From positions 26,351-90,350 of the forward strand of contig JAMPFA010000003.1 of assembly GCA_023664725.1 (NCBI GenBank): a DNA stretch of 64,000 nt. The letters run 5' to 3'. The stretch is from Roseburia sp. GTDB lineage: Bacteria; Bacillota; Clostridia; Lachnospirales; Lachnospiraceae. This document shows, in pieces, positions 34,201 through 43,474 of this stretch. Each line of letters begins with the position of its first letter. Position 1 is the first letter of the stretch. Below the pieces are notes generated by a model. It was not told the DNA's origin and ran no database searches. It saw nothing but the letters and a program-made list of their open reading frames with translations. The position numbers and the translations under genes were made by a program.

Positions 34201-35985
34201 GTTGTCACGATCTATGCCCAGTGGAGGCCTCATACATACAGAATCACATTAGACAGCCAGGGAGCCTTTTCGCAGGGGACAAAGGAAGTCTATCAGAAAT
34301 ATGGTCAGTATTATTCCAAAGAAAAAGACAGGGAAGTGTCTTTTGCAAATAATAAAATTGTGGTTCCGGAAAAAGCAAGGGCAGATGAAAGTCTGATGGG
34401 CAAAGAGAGAAAACAGAAATTTGCAGGATATTTTACGGAAAAAGGAGGGAAGGGATATGCCATGATAAAAGAGGATGGTAGTCTCATTTCCAATATAAAA
34501 AGTTCTGGAAACTACAGATATTTTACCAAAGACGCAACAGTCTATGCCTGTTATCAGGATATGTCTGCCATACAGTTTTCGGATAATCTTACGCCGGTGG
34601 ACAGAAAGGTTGTAGGTGAGGGGGAGACCATACTGCCTAAGACGAAATGGAAAGAACATGGAAAAGACCTGACTGTGTTCTATGAGGGGGCGGAAGTTTT
34701 CTGTAAAGAGTTTAAAGCAATTTACAGGCTTTTGGGCTGGAGTCTGACACCGGAAATTTCAGGAGAGGAGGAGCTGGTGTTAAGCCCGGAAAAGACAAGC
34801 TATACCTTTACCGGGGAGGAGGACGTGACCCTCTATGCCCAGTGGGACAGCAGCTACAATCTCGCCTACATAGGAAACACTCAGACAAGGGGAACGGACT
34901 ATCTTCAACCAGTTAAAGCGGCAGTTGATAAATATACGTTCTGTGGAAATGAGAAAGAGGAGACAGAACTGCCCGAAGGTGAGGGAATCGGCTACTTTGA
35001 AAAGGAAGTGGAAAAAGAGACATTCGATATCGTTTCCGGGGAGGCAAAGGATAAGGATGGCAATCTCTACAGGGAAGTGATCCCCTATAGCTTTCAGGGA
35101 TGGAGTATGTTCAGCGACAAAAAAGAGCAGGAGAAAAATAAGCAATATAAGAGAGAAGAGGGGGAGCGGGAAAGCAGGGAGATTCTTCTTGACGCTGTAA
35201 CGGCAGCAAAAGAGACAGAGGGAAGAGGTCTTACCTTTGGGGTTCCTGCCAGTGAATTTGGAAATCTTGAAACATCCCTTTTGGGAGAGAAAACACCCTG
35301 TGTCAATCTGTTTGCCATCTGGGATGAATTTCCACAGATCAAGGCCAGTGACCTTTACTTTTCCACAGAGGAGGCCAGGAGTGGCCGTTTAACCCAGGAT
35401 TATCTGCTGGGACTGGCAGAGGCAACAGACAGGGAACTTGAGGGGATTACGGATGAAAAGGGGACGATGCACCATGGAGAAGATGCGGCAAATGATACAT
35501 CTTTTGTGATCATAGATTACAGGGAAGAGGATTTTACCGGGGCGGAGGGAAGTATGAGCTTTACCGTCACTTATGTAGCGAGAGACGCAGTGGGAAATGA
35601 GACAAGAAAAACAGTGACAGTCCACTTGATCGATACCACAGCAAAAAACTATGACAAAGGTAAAGTCCGTTTTATCTCAAAAGAGCATATAGATACTCTG
35701 GGAGAAAAGTCCGTCTGGAGGACAGAGGAATATTCAGCCATTTTGGAGAGGGCCTTAAAAAACCGCAAGAGGGGGGAAGAGTACACAAGCCCCTCCGCCT
35801 TAGAGCAGCTCTTTGGCGCCAAGGCAGTAAAAAAGCCGGGGAGCGGAACCTGGGATACGGTGCTGCAGGTGTGGAAGTTTACCCACAGCCAGGTGCTTGA
35901 GGCGCAAAATTTTATGGCAGACAGTGGAATCAAGGGGAGCCAGCAGGCGTTTCTGGACAAATTCGGGTTCTGCCGGGTGCAGTAA
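31285..35985 (+). CDS. Giant secreted subtilase with InlB-type repeats
   Basis: 1566 residues. The ATG at 31285 is six bases from AGGAGG; an in-frame TTG at 31282 is too close. A signal peptide (about 1-35) and an acidic Glu/Gln-rich segment precede an S8 protease domain with intact triad: Asp225 (VLDSGYD), His256 (NGHGTAM) and Ser403 (TGTSVSA), plus the oxyanion AGN. After a beta-rich region with Cys-pair motifs (CNHCKK, CPVTG) come several InlB/Listeria-type repeats (YNGNGSDGG, TGFDFAGFS, TIYAQW; LYAQWD; FAIWDE). An Ig-like segment follows (SMSFTVTYVARDAVGNETR). There is no LPxTG anchor or terminal helix. It follows the Tad-like genes by 90 bases and may be their substrate, or process their pilins. 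Confidence 0.85.
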   Translation: MNIKYKKWSRKAVCFFLSAGLFFGIFQKPLLAGEVAQKEVENISDLQRQKDAEFFVHEREQQDKVVLKSRQQEFQEEKSVQEEPETQEAEEPATEAECVEVSSLTELVLAVNEQGQEEMEDFSGKSLLVLGDIDLENMELLASGVLRGYGLTVLIYDTENAAREEFKTLKKKGMAVEINAMVDVCGDIEVSAVKENGVDGNGKKEEGKKEGGQNERESVTVAVLDSGYDAASFGDLRIKGGIDFTGENDIADRNGHGTAMAGIVLCNTKDEINVMPVKVADETGFTTVLHMYMGMRYAMEQGADIINISMSAYKSAHSGILEETVKEASEKGIMVVVSAGNQGEDTKNYTPANIRDAVTVSSAGSDKVRASYSNYGETVDYCAYGAVELTGISGQKVTATGTSVSAAIVSSLMAKVKSRNPGMKGEELLGFLDSMAEDLGDAGTDIYYGRGFLTFDSVQAKEDEKVKEELPGLLTCEWRSLSDDALNELILEAEDIYKKRFLDDMSKEEREELLGRKDILYNHKHGAVVVPMSEDCVLGEEKRFEGTLYEYLYSELFKEFQVNGSAQKEHDGANQTIHISARSKGDYFVNLTTSQNKTSARLYVWVNGYSANPTSKYILHAEGTDAGAFAFSDISVSANGSGDLNDITVGGIKVSKAKHTTLKDKYQTRTYVIGDPDYKEDETGDGGLGGFIKPESDSCSENSQKFSFKFTHNDGEHSSSNGNYALTYQLNYSGVHDTTSGKWGKWTTLEDNTCLKNGKKVHSRELTCNHCKKVVKTESKEEKIPAHGHLFAEGVWSYDTCPVTGIPQGVRYQQCTYNCGEAGWRINYQYLNEIYYHVMDSEGRYPSDYTLYASSYYPGGAVVPGYTYDDAEGKTNHRITVLPECTAPEYALRQYVDVSRKEYTVTYNGNGSDGGNMQEQRVYFGQEFSLPQNGFSKTGFDFAGFSLEKEGKGEIFSEGQKIAKNLTGEDFGVVTIYAQWRPHTYRITLDSQGAFSQGTKEVYQKYGQYYSKEKDREVSFANNKIVVPEKARADESLMGKERKQKFAGYFTEKGGKGYAMIKEDGSLISNIKSSGNYRYFTKDATVYACYQDMSAIQFSDNLTPVDRKVVGEGETILPKTKWKEHGKDLTVFYEGAEVFCKEFKAIYRLLGWSLTPEISGEEELVLSPEKTSYTFTGEEDVTLYAQWDSSYNLAYIGNTQTRGTDYLQPVKAAVDKYTFCGNEKEETELPEGEGIGYFEKEVEKETFDIVSGEAKDKDGNLYREVIPYSFQGWSMFSDKKEQEKNKQYKREEGERESREILLDAVTAAKETEGRGLTFGVPASEFGNLETSLLGEKTPCVNLFAIWDEFPQIKASDLYFSTEEARSGRLTQDYLLGLAEATDRELEGITDEKGTMHHGEDAANDTSFVIIDYREEDFTGAEGSMSFTVTYVARDAVGNETRKTVTVHLIDTTAKNYDKGKVRFISKEHIDTLGEKSVWRTEEYSAILERALKNRKRGEEYTSPSALEQLFGAKAVKKPGSGTWDTVLQVWKFTHSQVLEAQNFMADSGIKGSQQAFLDKFGFCRVQ

Positions 35986-36007
35986 TCTGCCTGTTCCCTG
36001 ACACAGG

Positions 36008-36040
36008 AAAAAGAGAGTGGGAATCCCGCTCTCTTTACGC
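36008..36040. terminator. Bidirectional terminator between the subtilase and the chemoreceptor
   Basis: Stem AAAGAGAGtGGG/CCCgCTCTCTTT around 36010-36036 with a 3-base loop. The A-rich left flank gives a T run on the minus strand, so it serves both converging genes. Confidence 0.7.
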
Positions 36041-37582
36041 TTACTCCTGATTCAAAAGCCTCGTCATCTCATCCACCATCTGGTTGATTTTCCCGGCCTG
36101 AGACGCCACCTCGGAGGTATCGTTGGCATTGCTTTCCGCCATGGTATTAATGGTGGTAAACTGTTCATTTTCATTTTGGATGCTCTCAGCAATGGCCTGG
36201 TTGATGGACACGGTGCTCATAATCACACTGGACTGTCTTTCCTGGGTTTCCTCCATGGTGTTGATGGCGTCCACAGAGGTATGTAACAAATCCGCCATAT
36301 CCTGCATACCCGAAAAGACATGTTCAAAATACTCGTTCTGGTTGGCGAGTTTCTGTGCGTTCTCCTCCACATACATCACGATTTCGTTCACGTTGCTCTT
36401 CACCTTTGCGATGACGGTCTCCACTTCCTTTAGGGATGCGTTGGTGCTGCCAGCAAGGCTGCCTACCTCTGTGGCCACGACGGCAAAACCCCGCCCGGCC
36501 TCCCCCGCCCTTGCGGCCTCGATGGAGGCGTTTAACGCCAGAAGGTTGGTGGATTCCGCAATCTCGCTGATTAAGGTTAAGGTTGCGCCGATCTCCTGCA
36601 CCGCCTCCGACAGCTTTTTTGCCACGTCAATGGTGGTGTGCATGGACTCGGACACATCGCCGTTGATGGTGTGGAGTTCATTTAACAGCTTGGAGTTTTC
36701 CTGGGATTTGTCCAGCAAATCCTTGGAGGCTGCCTCCACCTTCTCCACGTTTTCCGCCACCAGCCGCTCCCACTTGTTTAGCTCAGAGAGGTTTGCCATG
36801 CTCTCGTCGGTCTTTGCGCTCAAAAGGTTCCTGCTCTTTACCAGCTGCTCGCTGGTGGCCGCAAGCTCCTCTGCGGATGCGCTCTCGTTCTCCGAAACCT
36901 GGGACAGGCTTACGCCCGCCTCGTACAGATTGTTGGAGAGGCCTGCCACCGCCTCCAAAATATTCTGTATCTTTTCGTTGTTCTTTTCCAGCTCATCCTT
37001 CTTTGCATTGACCAGGAAGTGAGCCACCAGGAAAACAAAAAGCGACAAGCCCGTGAGGGATAGGCACATAGCCACCAGGCACATGATAATATCCGTCAAA
37101 AACAGCTCGTCCTTCACTGGCAGCAAATCCGTCCCCTTGATGGCCCAGCCGATAAACAGGGAGACCATGCAGGCAAGCCCGCTGAATAACACCAGCTTGA
37201 TATCCAGGAAAAATGCCATCAGTATCAGGAAGAAAAACAAAAATCCCCAGTATGTCCTGGAGGGCAGCATGTACACAAGATAGTTCCACTGGATGATGAG
37301 GACTACTGCGGTAAACACTTTCCCAAGCTGCAGCTTACCCTCCTTCAGGTAGCCGTCTTTGTCGAAGGAGGTTTTGATGATAAGCAGCGCCATAATATAG
37401 AAACTGACATCCATCACCCCCAGCATAATGGTGGCAAGCCAGGGAATCCCGGGGTAGAGCCCAAAGGCTTTCTCCGTGTTAAACATAATGGTGGCGCACA
37501 TACATGCGCTTACCATAATAATCAGCCCCCACTTGTACACCGTAGATAAATACACATCTACCGCAGTTCTCTTCTTGTCCAT
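36041..37582 (-). CDS. Methyl-accepting chemotaxis protein without an outer sensor domain
   Basis: 513 residues. The first 195 residues are about six membrane helices with almost no extracytoplasmic loop, so it probably senses something in or at the membrane. No HAMP domain is evident. The signalling part (about 200-513) is a long coiled coil with the conserved hairpin tip [21 protein letters not shown]...[10 protein letters not shown] that binds CheA/CheW. The start follows AAGGAGGAGACG. It is the second gene behind a ketoacyl synthase III-like gene 12 bases upstream. It is more GC-rich than its neighbours. Confidence 0.92.
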   Translation of the reverse strand: MDKKRTAVDVYLSTVYKWGLIIMVSACMCATIMFNTEKAFGLYPGIPWLATIMLGVMDVSFYIMALLIIKTSFDKDGYLKEGKLQLGKVFTAVVLIIQWNYLVYMLPSRTYWGFLFFFLILMAFFLDIKLVLFSGLACMVSLFIGWAIKGTDLLPVKDELFLTDIIMCLVAMCLSLTGLSLFVFLVAHFLVNAKKDELEKNNEKIQNILEAVAGLSNNLYEAGVSLSQVSENESASAEELAATSEQLVKSRNLLSAKTDESMANLSELNKWERLVAENVEKVEAASKDLLDKSQENSKLLNELHTINGDVSESMHTTIDVAKKLSEAVQEIGATLTLISEIAESTNLLALNASIEAARAGEAGRGFAVVATEVGSLAGSTNASLKEVETVIAKVKSNVNEIVMYVEENAQKLANQNEYFEHVFSGMQDMADLLHTSVDAINTMEETQERQSSVIMSTVSINQAIAESIQNENEQFTTINTMAESNANDTSEVASQAGKINQMVDEMTRLLNQE

Positions 37583-37594
37583 AACGTCTCCTCC

Positions 37595-38590
37595 TTAAAA
37601 GGCATACAGTTGAACGATATAGGATAAGCCGGCTCCAACTGTACATATTACTATCTTTTTTCCCTGTATGGAAAATGTATCCCACATTCGGTTTAAACAT
37701 AAAATGGGGCAGGTATTTCCAGTGTATCCGTACTCTTTGCCCACGAAATAATACTTTTCCTCCGGGACATTCAGCAGCTCCAGCGTTTTCATATTGAAAG
37801 AATCGCTTAGCTGGGAGAAAATAAAATAATCGATATTTTCTGTTTGCAACTGATTCCGCTCCAGCACTTTGTGTATCATTTCACACCATACTTCCGGTAG
37901 AAAGTCCATATTGAAGGGATTCCAAATCAGCCGTTTTTCGTTGGGCTGCACGGTCTTTAAGGGTACGCTTGACATGCCGCATCCGGGGTATACCACCTGC
38001 TTATAAAAGCGGGCGTCCACATTTACCTCTGTGTCCAGAAAGCCTTTTTGCTCTTCACCGTGTTCTGTTTCCAGGACAATACAGGCGGCTGCATCAGCAA
38101 AAGTCCCGTACACAACAGTGTCGTCCCACAAGGCTATGGGGGAGATACAAAAGCACCCCACTATCATAGCTCTTTTGATATCAGATTCTTTCATATATTT
38201 GTATGCAACATCCAGACCCTGTACCATTCCTGTGCAATTGGAATTTAAATCAAAAGCCAACTTGACATTTTTCAGTTTATCTCCATAGATTCCGGTTAAA
38301 GTCATGGAATTGGAGGGAAATAGATACTCCGGGGTGTCTGTGGTTACAATCAGCATTTCAATGCTTTCCAAAGCAACCTGATGCTTTTGGATGCAGTCTT
38401 CAATGGCATTTTGACACATTGTGATGGCATTTTCGCCTTCTGATATAAAATATCTTTTACGCCTTCCCAGATGTTCCATAAGATTGTGGGCGTTTAATCC
38501 ACGTTTTTCAAAATGTTCATCCAGCTGTTCATTATATACCTTATTAGGTGGGATATATACGCCAGTTCCTTTCATCGTCACATTTTTCAC
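37595..38590 (-). CDS. Divergent 3-oxoacyl-ACP synthase III-like protein
   Basis: 331 residues with the KAS III/thiolase fold, from a GTG at 38590 seven bases after GAGG. The nucleophile region (DLNSNCTGMVQGL, Cys119), EYLFPSNS and the Asn of GNT (Asn292) are kept. The catalytic His of FabH (in the 'PHQAN' motif) is replaced: the site reads FSQLS, with Ser259. So it is unlikely to be the housekeeping FabH. It may catalyse a related acyl transfer or thioester hydrolysis, as in secondary-metabolite KAS III enzymes. It has its own promoter and a chemoreceptor as its only operon partner. Confidence 0.8.
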   Translation of the reverse strand: MKNVTMKGTGVYIPPNKVYNEQLDEHFEKRGLNAHNLMEHLGRRKRYFISEGENAITMCQNAIEDCIQKHQVALESIEMLIVTTDTPEYLFPSNSMTLTGIYGDKLKNVKLAFDLNSNCTGMVQGLDVAYKYMKESDIKRAMIVGCFCISPIALWDDTVVYGTFADAAACIVLETEHGEEQKGFLDTEVNVDARFYKQVVYPGCGMSSVPLKTVQPNEKRLIWNPFNMDFLPEVWCEMIHKVLERNQLQTENIDYFIFSQLSDSFNMKTLELLNVPEEKYYFVGKEYGYTGNTCPILCLNRMWDTFSIQGKKIVICTVGAGLSYIVQLYAF

Positions 38591-38666
38591 AGATATACCT
38601 CGTTTCTTAGGATAGTAATTTGTTATTTTAAAAAAAATGCAAAATAGAAATAAGTATTATTAAAAC

Positions 38667-38695
38667 ATTTTACTATTTTCAGAGTTTTTTGTCAA
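38667..38695 (-). promoter_or_regulatory. Promoter of the KAS III-chemoreceptor operon
   Basis: On the minus strand a consensus TTGACA (38695-38690), a 17-base spacer and TAAAAT (38672-38667). The GTG start lies 76 bases downstream. Confidence 0.65.
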
Positions 38696-38750
38696 TTTTA
38701 GGATAAAAATGCGTCAAACTGTTCTTCAGAAATAAGACAGGAGGCAGGGC

Positions 38751-40028
38751 TTACGCCTCCGCCTCCCCGGAAACCATTTCCGGGGGCAGCTTGATATAAA
38801 TTTTCTCCACCCGGTTTTTATCCATCTTCTCCACCCTAAGCACAATTCCCTCGTCGGTGACCATCACCTCGTTTTTCTCCGGAAGATGGTCCAAAAGCCC
38901 AATCAAATACCCGCCGATGGTCTCGTAGTCCTCAGAGCTGAAAGGCAGGCGCAGCTCGTCGCACAAGTCCTCCAGATTCATAGAGCCGGATACGTGGTAC
39001 TCCTGGTCGTTTAGCCGGATGAGGGGGTCCTCCTCGTTGACATCGTCCTCGTCCCGCAGATCCCCCACGATTTCCTCCAGCAGATCCTCCATGGTGATCA
39101 TCCCGGCGGTGACGCCGTACTCGTCTAAGACAATGGCGATGGAGATGGAATTTTGCCGCATCTCAAAAAACAGCTCAGAGATATTTTTCTGCTCGTAGGT
39201 AAAATAGGGTTTCCACATCAGTTCCTGGATATTAAAGTCTTTTTCCTCGCAGAGGAGCAGGTCTTTCATATTCAGGATGCCAATGACATCATCGGTGCTT
39301 TCCTGGTAAATTGGGATTTTGGTGTGGCGCTCCTTCCGGAAGATTTCAATTAATTCCTGGTAAGAACTGTCCGCCTGGGCAAATATAGTGTCAATCCTGG
39401 GAACCATGATCTCCTTTGCCTGGGAATCCCCGAAATCAAACATATTGTTGATCATTTCGTGTTCGGTGTTTTCCAAAACCCCTGTCTCGTGACCCACGTC
39501 CACAATGGTTTTAAACTCTTCCTCTGTCATGGCTGCCTGCTGTTTGTTGGGGTCAACCCGAAGAAGTTTTAAAAAGCCCATGGCAAGCCAGTTGACGATA
39601 TGGATTACAGGAGTTAAAAGCCACATAAGACCCCAGATAATGCCGGAGTAGCGCAGTGCGATCTTATCTGCATTTATGGTAGCTAAGGTTTTCGGAGAGA
39701 TCTCACCGAAGATCAGAATCAAAAGTGTCAGGATACCTGTGGCAATTCCTGCTCCAACGCTGCCGAATAGCCGGATGGCAAGGGTAGTGGCAAGGGAGGA
39801 TGCATAGAGATTGACAACATTATTTCCAATCAAAATGGCACTTAACATTTTGTGCATGTCATCTGTTATTGCAAGCACTCTCTTTGCCCTCTTATCGCCG
39901 TTTTCCCCCAATGTGCGCATGCGGATGCGGCTGGTTGTAGTGAAAGCTGTCTCCGCAGAAGAGAAAAAGGCGGAGAGGAATAAAAGCAGAACTAAAAATA
40001 CAAGCTGTGCTATGTCTGATGTGTCCAT
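38751..40028 (-). CDS. CNNM/CBS-domain transporter-like protein (HlyC/CorC family)
   Basis: 425 residues. Order: a CNNM (DUF21) membrane domain of about four helices (1-185), a CBS pair (about 205-325; 'IMVPRIDTIFAQAD', 'GILNMKDLL', 'DEYGVTAGMITMEDLLEEIVG') and a CorC/HlyC C-terminal domain (about 345-420). Members are usually called hemolysins in old annotation, but are linked to Mg2+ or Co2+ efflux and sensing. It is an inner-membrane protein. It starts ten bases after the AraC regulator stop, so the two form an operon. Confidence 0.9.
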   Translation of the reverse strand: MDTSDIAQLVFLVLLLFLSAFFSSAETAFTTTSRIRMRTLGENGDKRAKRVLAITDDMHKMLSAILIGNNVVNLYASSLATTLAIRLFGSVGAGIATGILTLLILIFGEISPKTLATINADKIALRYSGIIWGLMWLLTPVIHIVNWLAMGFLKLLRVDPNKQQAAMTEEEFKTIVDVGHETGVLENTEHEMINNMFDFGDSQAKEIMVPRIDTIFAQADSSYQELIEIFRKERHTKIPIYQESTDDVIGILNMKDLLLCEEKDFNIQELMWKPYFTYEQKNISELFFEMRQNSISIAIVLDEYGVTAGMITMEDLLEEIVGDLRDEDDVNEEDPLIRLNDQEYHVSGSMNLEDLCDELRLPFSSEDYETIGGYLIGLLDHLPEKNEVMVTDEGIVLRVEKMDKNRVEKIYIKLPPEMVSGEAEA

Positions 40029-40038
40029 AAACGAAACA

Positions 40039-40914
40039 TTACCTCGACTTTCTGTAATTACTTGGCGTCATGCCGAATCTTTTTTTGAAAAGACGGTTAA
40101 AATAGGAAAGATTATCAAAACCAACTTCGTTTGCAATGTCCAAAACAGAGGCATCGGAAGATAAAAGCAGACGGGATGCCATTGCCAGCCGATATTCATT
40201 TAAATAATCGATAAATGAGGTTCCCATAGTGTTTTTAAAAAACTTCATAAAATGGGAAGAACTGACTCCGATTTCCGAGGCGATGTCTGCAATGGTGATT
40301 TTTTCCATATAGTTACACTCTATATATTTAATAATTTGCTTCATTTTGTCAAGACTTCTTTTGTTTTTTGGTAAAATTGCCATATCTGTGCATGTGGAAA
40401 AGAGCAGAAAGAAAAAGGAAAAAAGCTGGCTTTTAATGGCAAACTGAAAAGCCTTGGGGTAAGTTTTGCAGATTTCGTCCGCCCCGTCAATGCATTTTGC
40501 AAGCATTTTGTAGTTCGGAAGTTCCGGCGTGATCAGGGTGGGCAGGGAAATCATATTGGTGAAAAGAGGAAGGAGAAAATCGCTGGAACAGTCGTCACTT
40601 TTCTTGGATAAAAGGATATCGGGGTGAAAAATGATATTTTCATATTCCATGGAAAAATCCTCGTACTGCCCGATGGAATGGAGTTGTCTGGGAAGGATTA
40701 ACACAAGGGTTCCGGCGGATACCAGATGATTCTCCAAATCAACCATAATCTGCCCATGCCCCTTTTTGATATAGATAATCTCCATCTCCTCATGCCAGTG
40801 GAGAGGAACGGAGGAGAAATCCAAAGGGATGGAGCAAAGGTAAGTTGTGTAGGGAAACGTGGGACTTCCGTGGGATTTTTTCTCCTGGTAATTTTCATAT
40901 TCCTGTATATTCAT
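40039..40914 (-). CDS. AraC-family transcriptional regulator
   Basis: 291 residues. An N-terminal cupin (about 20-100; VPLHWHEEMEIIYIKKG) may bind a sugar-like ligand. Two helix-turn-helix motifs lie in the C-terminal 100 residues (ITIADIASEIGVSSSHFMK; SVLDIANEVGFDNLSYFNRLF, KRFGMTPSNYRK). The start follows AAAGGAGGG. It is divergent from glycogen phosphorylase and upstream of the CBS protein. Control of glgP or of its own operon is possible but not shown. Confidence 0.9.
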   Translation of the reverse strand: MNIQEYENYQEKKSHGSPTFPYTTYLCSIPLDFSSVPLHWHEEMEIIYIKKGHGQIMVDLENHLVSAGTLVLILPRQLHSIGQYEDFSMEYENIIFHPDILLSKKSDDCSSDFLLPLFTNMISLPTLITPELPNYKMLAKCIDGADEICKTYPKAFQFAIKSQLFSFFFLLFSTCTDMAILPKNKRSLDKMKQIIKYIECNYMEKITIADIASEIGVSSSHFMKFFKNTMGTSFIDYLNEYRLAMASRLLLSSDASVLDIANEVGFDNLSYFNRLFKKRFGMTPSNYRKSR

Positions 40915-40999
40915 AGTCTCCCTCCTTTTGTGTTTTTTATAAACATGATAGTATTGTACTATATTTGGAAGGAATACTGCAAGAAAAATTACATAATAA

Positions 41000-41008
41000 T
41001 GCTATAAT
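41000..41008 (+). promoter_or_regulatory. Extended -10 promoter of glgP
   Basis: TGC-TATAAT at 41000-41008, with no clear -35 box. The start codon lies 70 bases downstream. Confidence 0.4.
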
Positions 41009-41077
41009 TGGTAATGAACAGGGGAACAATACCCAGAGAAACAGAGAGCGAATAAGAGAAAAATGGAGGGTTTTTTT

Positions 41078-43336
41078 ATGAAGTTAGCAGAGGCAGCAAA
41101 AGCAAGATGCGGCAAAGAGATTAAGGATTGTACCAACGAGGAACTGTACTACAGCCTTTTGGAGATGACAAAGGGAATGGCAAAGGACAGGGTAAGCAAT
41201 GAGGGCAAGAAAAAGCTGTATTACATTTCCGCAGAGTTTTTGATCGGGAAACTGTTATCCAACAACCTGATCAATCTGGGAATCTATGATGACGTGAAAA
41301 AAGTTTTGGAGGAGAACGGCAAGAGCCTTGCTGAGATCGAGGAAGTGGAGCCGGAACCCTCACTTGGAAACGGTGGTCTTGGAAGACTTGCAGCGTGTTT
41401 CTTAGACTCCATCGCAACCCTTGGATTAAACGGCGACGGTGTTGGATTAAACTATCACTATGGATTGTTTAAACAGGTATTCCACAACAATCTCCAGAGC
41501 GAGACGCCTAATCCCTGGATGGAAAAAGAGAGCTGGCTCACAAAGACAGATGTGGTATATCCTATCAGCTTTGGCGGATTTAACCTGACATCCAGAATGT
41601 ATGACATCGATGTTTTGGGATACGACAACCGTACCACCAAGCTTCATCTTTTCGATGTAGAGTCAATCGACGAGAGCATGGTAAGTGATGACAGTATCAG
41701 TTTTGACAAAGAGGATATCAGACGCAATCTGACATTATTCTTATATCCAGACGACAGCGACGATGCAGGCCGGATTTTACGTGTATATCAGCAGTATTTT
41801 ATGGTAAGCTCCGGTGCAAGACTGATTTTGGATGAGGCTGCAGCAAGAGGCAGCAGTCTTCATGATCTTTATGACTATGCTGTCATTCAGATCAACGATA
41901 CCCATCCTACCATGGTAATCCCGGAGTTGATCCGTCTTTTGATGGAGCGTGGGATTGGCATAGACGAGGCAATCTCCATTGTATCCAAGACCTGCGCCTA
42001 CACAAACCACACCATCCTTGCGGAGGCCCTGGAAAAATGGCCCATGCATTTCCTGGAGAAAGCAGTTCCACAGCTTCTGCCTATCATCTATGAACTGCAC
42101 AACAGGATTGCAGCAAAATATGAGGATAAATCTGTGGCAATTATTGATGATGAGAAACGTGTGCACATGGCACACATTGACATCCACTATGGATACAGCG
42201 TAAACGGCGTGGCATATCTGCACACGGAGATTTTGAAAAACTCCGAATTAAATAACTTCTACAAGTTATATCCGGAGAAATTCAATAACAAGACAAACGG
42301 GATCACTTTCCGCCGCTGGCTTTTACACTGTAATCCCAAACTTACAAAATTGATTGAGGATTTGATCGGCCCCGGATTTAAGAAAGACGCTATGGAACTG
42401 GAAAAACTGGCTTCCTTCGCAGACGATGACAAAGTGTTAGACCGTCTGTTAGACGTAAAGACAGAGGCAAAGGTGGAGCTTAAGAACTTCCTGAAACATA
42501 CCCAGGGAATTGAATTAAATGAGAATTCCATTTTTGATATCCAGATCAAGAGACTTCATGAGTACAAGAGACAGCAGATGAACGCATTGTATGTGATCGG
42601 TAAATATTTTGAGATTAAAGAGGGCAAAAAGCCGTCCAGCCCAATTACGGTACTGTTTGGTGCAAAGGCAGCTCCAGCTTACACCATTGCAAAAGACATT
42701 ATCCATCTGATCCTCTGCTTACAGCAGTTGATCGACAATGACCCGGAGGTTTCACCTTACTTAAAAGTGGCTATGGTGGAAAACTACAATGTTACTTTGG
42801 CAGAAAAACTGATCCCTGCAGCAGATATCCATGAGCAGATTTCCCTGGCATCCAAAGAGGCAAGCGGAACCAGCAACATGAAATTTATGTTAAATGGCGC
42901 AGTCGCCCTTGGAACCATGGACGGTGCAAATGTGGAGATCGCAGATCTGGTAGGGGAGGACAATATCTACATCTTTGGAGAGTCCAGCGACGCAGTCATT
43001 GAGCACTACGCAAAAGGCGACTATGTGTCAAGAGATTACTACGAGAAAGACGAGGATATCAAACGTGCCATAGATTTTATCGTAAGTGACGAACTCTTAG
43101 AGATTGGCCAGAGGGAAAATTTACAGAGACTTCACGATGAGCTGATCAACAAAGACTGGTTTATGACCCTTCCTGATCTGAAATCTTACAGAGAGCAGAA
43201 AGAAAAAGCGTTAAAGGATTATGAGGACAGAAGGGCATGGGCAAAGAAGATGCTCATCAACATCAGCAAGGCTGGCTTCTTCTCATCCGACAGAACAATA
43301 AAACAGTACAACGATGAGGTATGGAAATTAAACTAA
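41078..43336 (+). CDS. glgP: Glycogen/starch phosphorylase
   Basis: 752 residues, somewhat shorter than the usual 800 or more. It releases glucose-1-phosphate from alpha-1,4-glucans with PLP. The ATG at 41078 is chosen since GGAGGG (41065-41070) lies seven bases before it. Motifs: [83 protein letters not shown], the PLP lysine region [15 protein letters not shown], and [10 protein letters not shown]. The sequence is even in codon use, typical of a well-expressed gene. It has its own terminator. Confidence 0.95.
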   Translation: MKLAEAAKARCGKEIKDCTNEELYYSLLEMTKGMAKDRVSNEGKKKLYYISAEFLIGKLLSNNLINLGIYDDVKKVLEENGKSLAEIEEVEPEPSLGNGGLGRLAACFLDSIATLGLNGDGVGLNYHYGLFKQVFHNNLQSETPNPWMEKESWLTKTDVVYPISFGGFNLTSRMYDIDVLGYDNRTTKLHLFDVESIDESMVSDDSISFDKEDIRRNLTLFLYPDDSDDAGRILRVYQQYFMVSSGARLILDEAAARGSSLHDLYDYAVIQINDTHPTMVIPELIRLLMERGIGIDEAISIVSKTCAYTNHTILAEALEKWPMHFLEKAVPQLLPIIYELHNRIAAKYEDKSVAIIDDEKRVHMAHIDIHYGYSVNGVAYLHTEILKNSELNNFYKLYPEKFNNKTNGITFRRWLLHCNPKLTKLIEDLIGPGFKKDAMELEKLASFADDDKVLDRLLDVKTEAKVELKNFLKHTQGIELNENSIFDIQIKRLHEYKRQQMNALYVIGKYFEIKEGKKPSSPITVLFGAKAAPAYTIAKDIIHLILCLQQLIDNDPEVSPYLKVAMVENYNVTLAEKLIPAADIHEQISLASKEASGTSNMKFMLNGAVALGTMDGANVEIADLVGEDNIYIFGESSDAVIEHYAKGDYVSRDYYEKDEDIKRAIDFIVSDELLEIGQRENLQRLHDELINKDWFMTLPDLKSYREQKEKALKDYEDRRAWAKKMLINISKAGFFSSDRTIKQYNDEVWKLN

Positions 43337-43365
43337 TATAGTATTTGATTGAAAAGCAGCAGAGG

Positions 43366-43400
43366 AAAAAGAGTGGAAAAATATTTTTTCACTCTTTTTT
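43366..43400 (+). terminator. Rho-independent terminator of glgP
   Basis: The near-perfect stem AAAAAGAGTGgAAAA / TTTTtCACTCTTTTT ends in a T-run. Confidence 0.8.
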
Positions 43401-43414
43401 CATTTCTTATGCTA

Positions 43415-43423
43415 TGGTATAAT
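43415..43423 (+). promoter_or_regulatory. Extended -10 promoter of the pyr operon
   Basis: TGG-TATAAT at 43415-43423, 52 bases before pyrC. The short leader shows no PyrR-type attenuator. Confidence 0.45.
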
Positions 43424-43474
43424 CAATATAGGATTGTGCCAATTTTTGAATATGATCTATGAGAGGTAATTGCG

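Noticed and set aside
36123..37022. 299-residue plus-strand open frame
   Set aside because: It lies fully inside the chemoreceptor gene on the other strand, whose motifs are unmistakable.
37595..38590. Calling this gene fabH
   Set aside because: The catalytic His is missing and it is not near other fatty acid synthesis genes, so the housekeeping name would mislead.
38740..38760. Terminator hairpin after the CBS-domain gene
   Set aside because: A GGAGGC/GCCTCC pair exists on the minus strand, but it includes the stop codon region and has no solid T-run.
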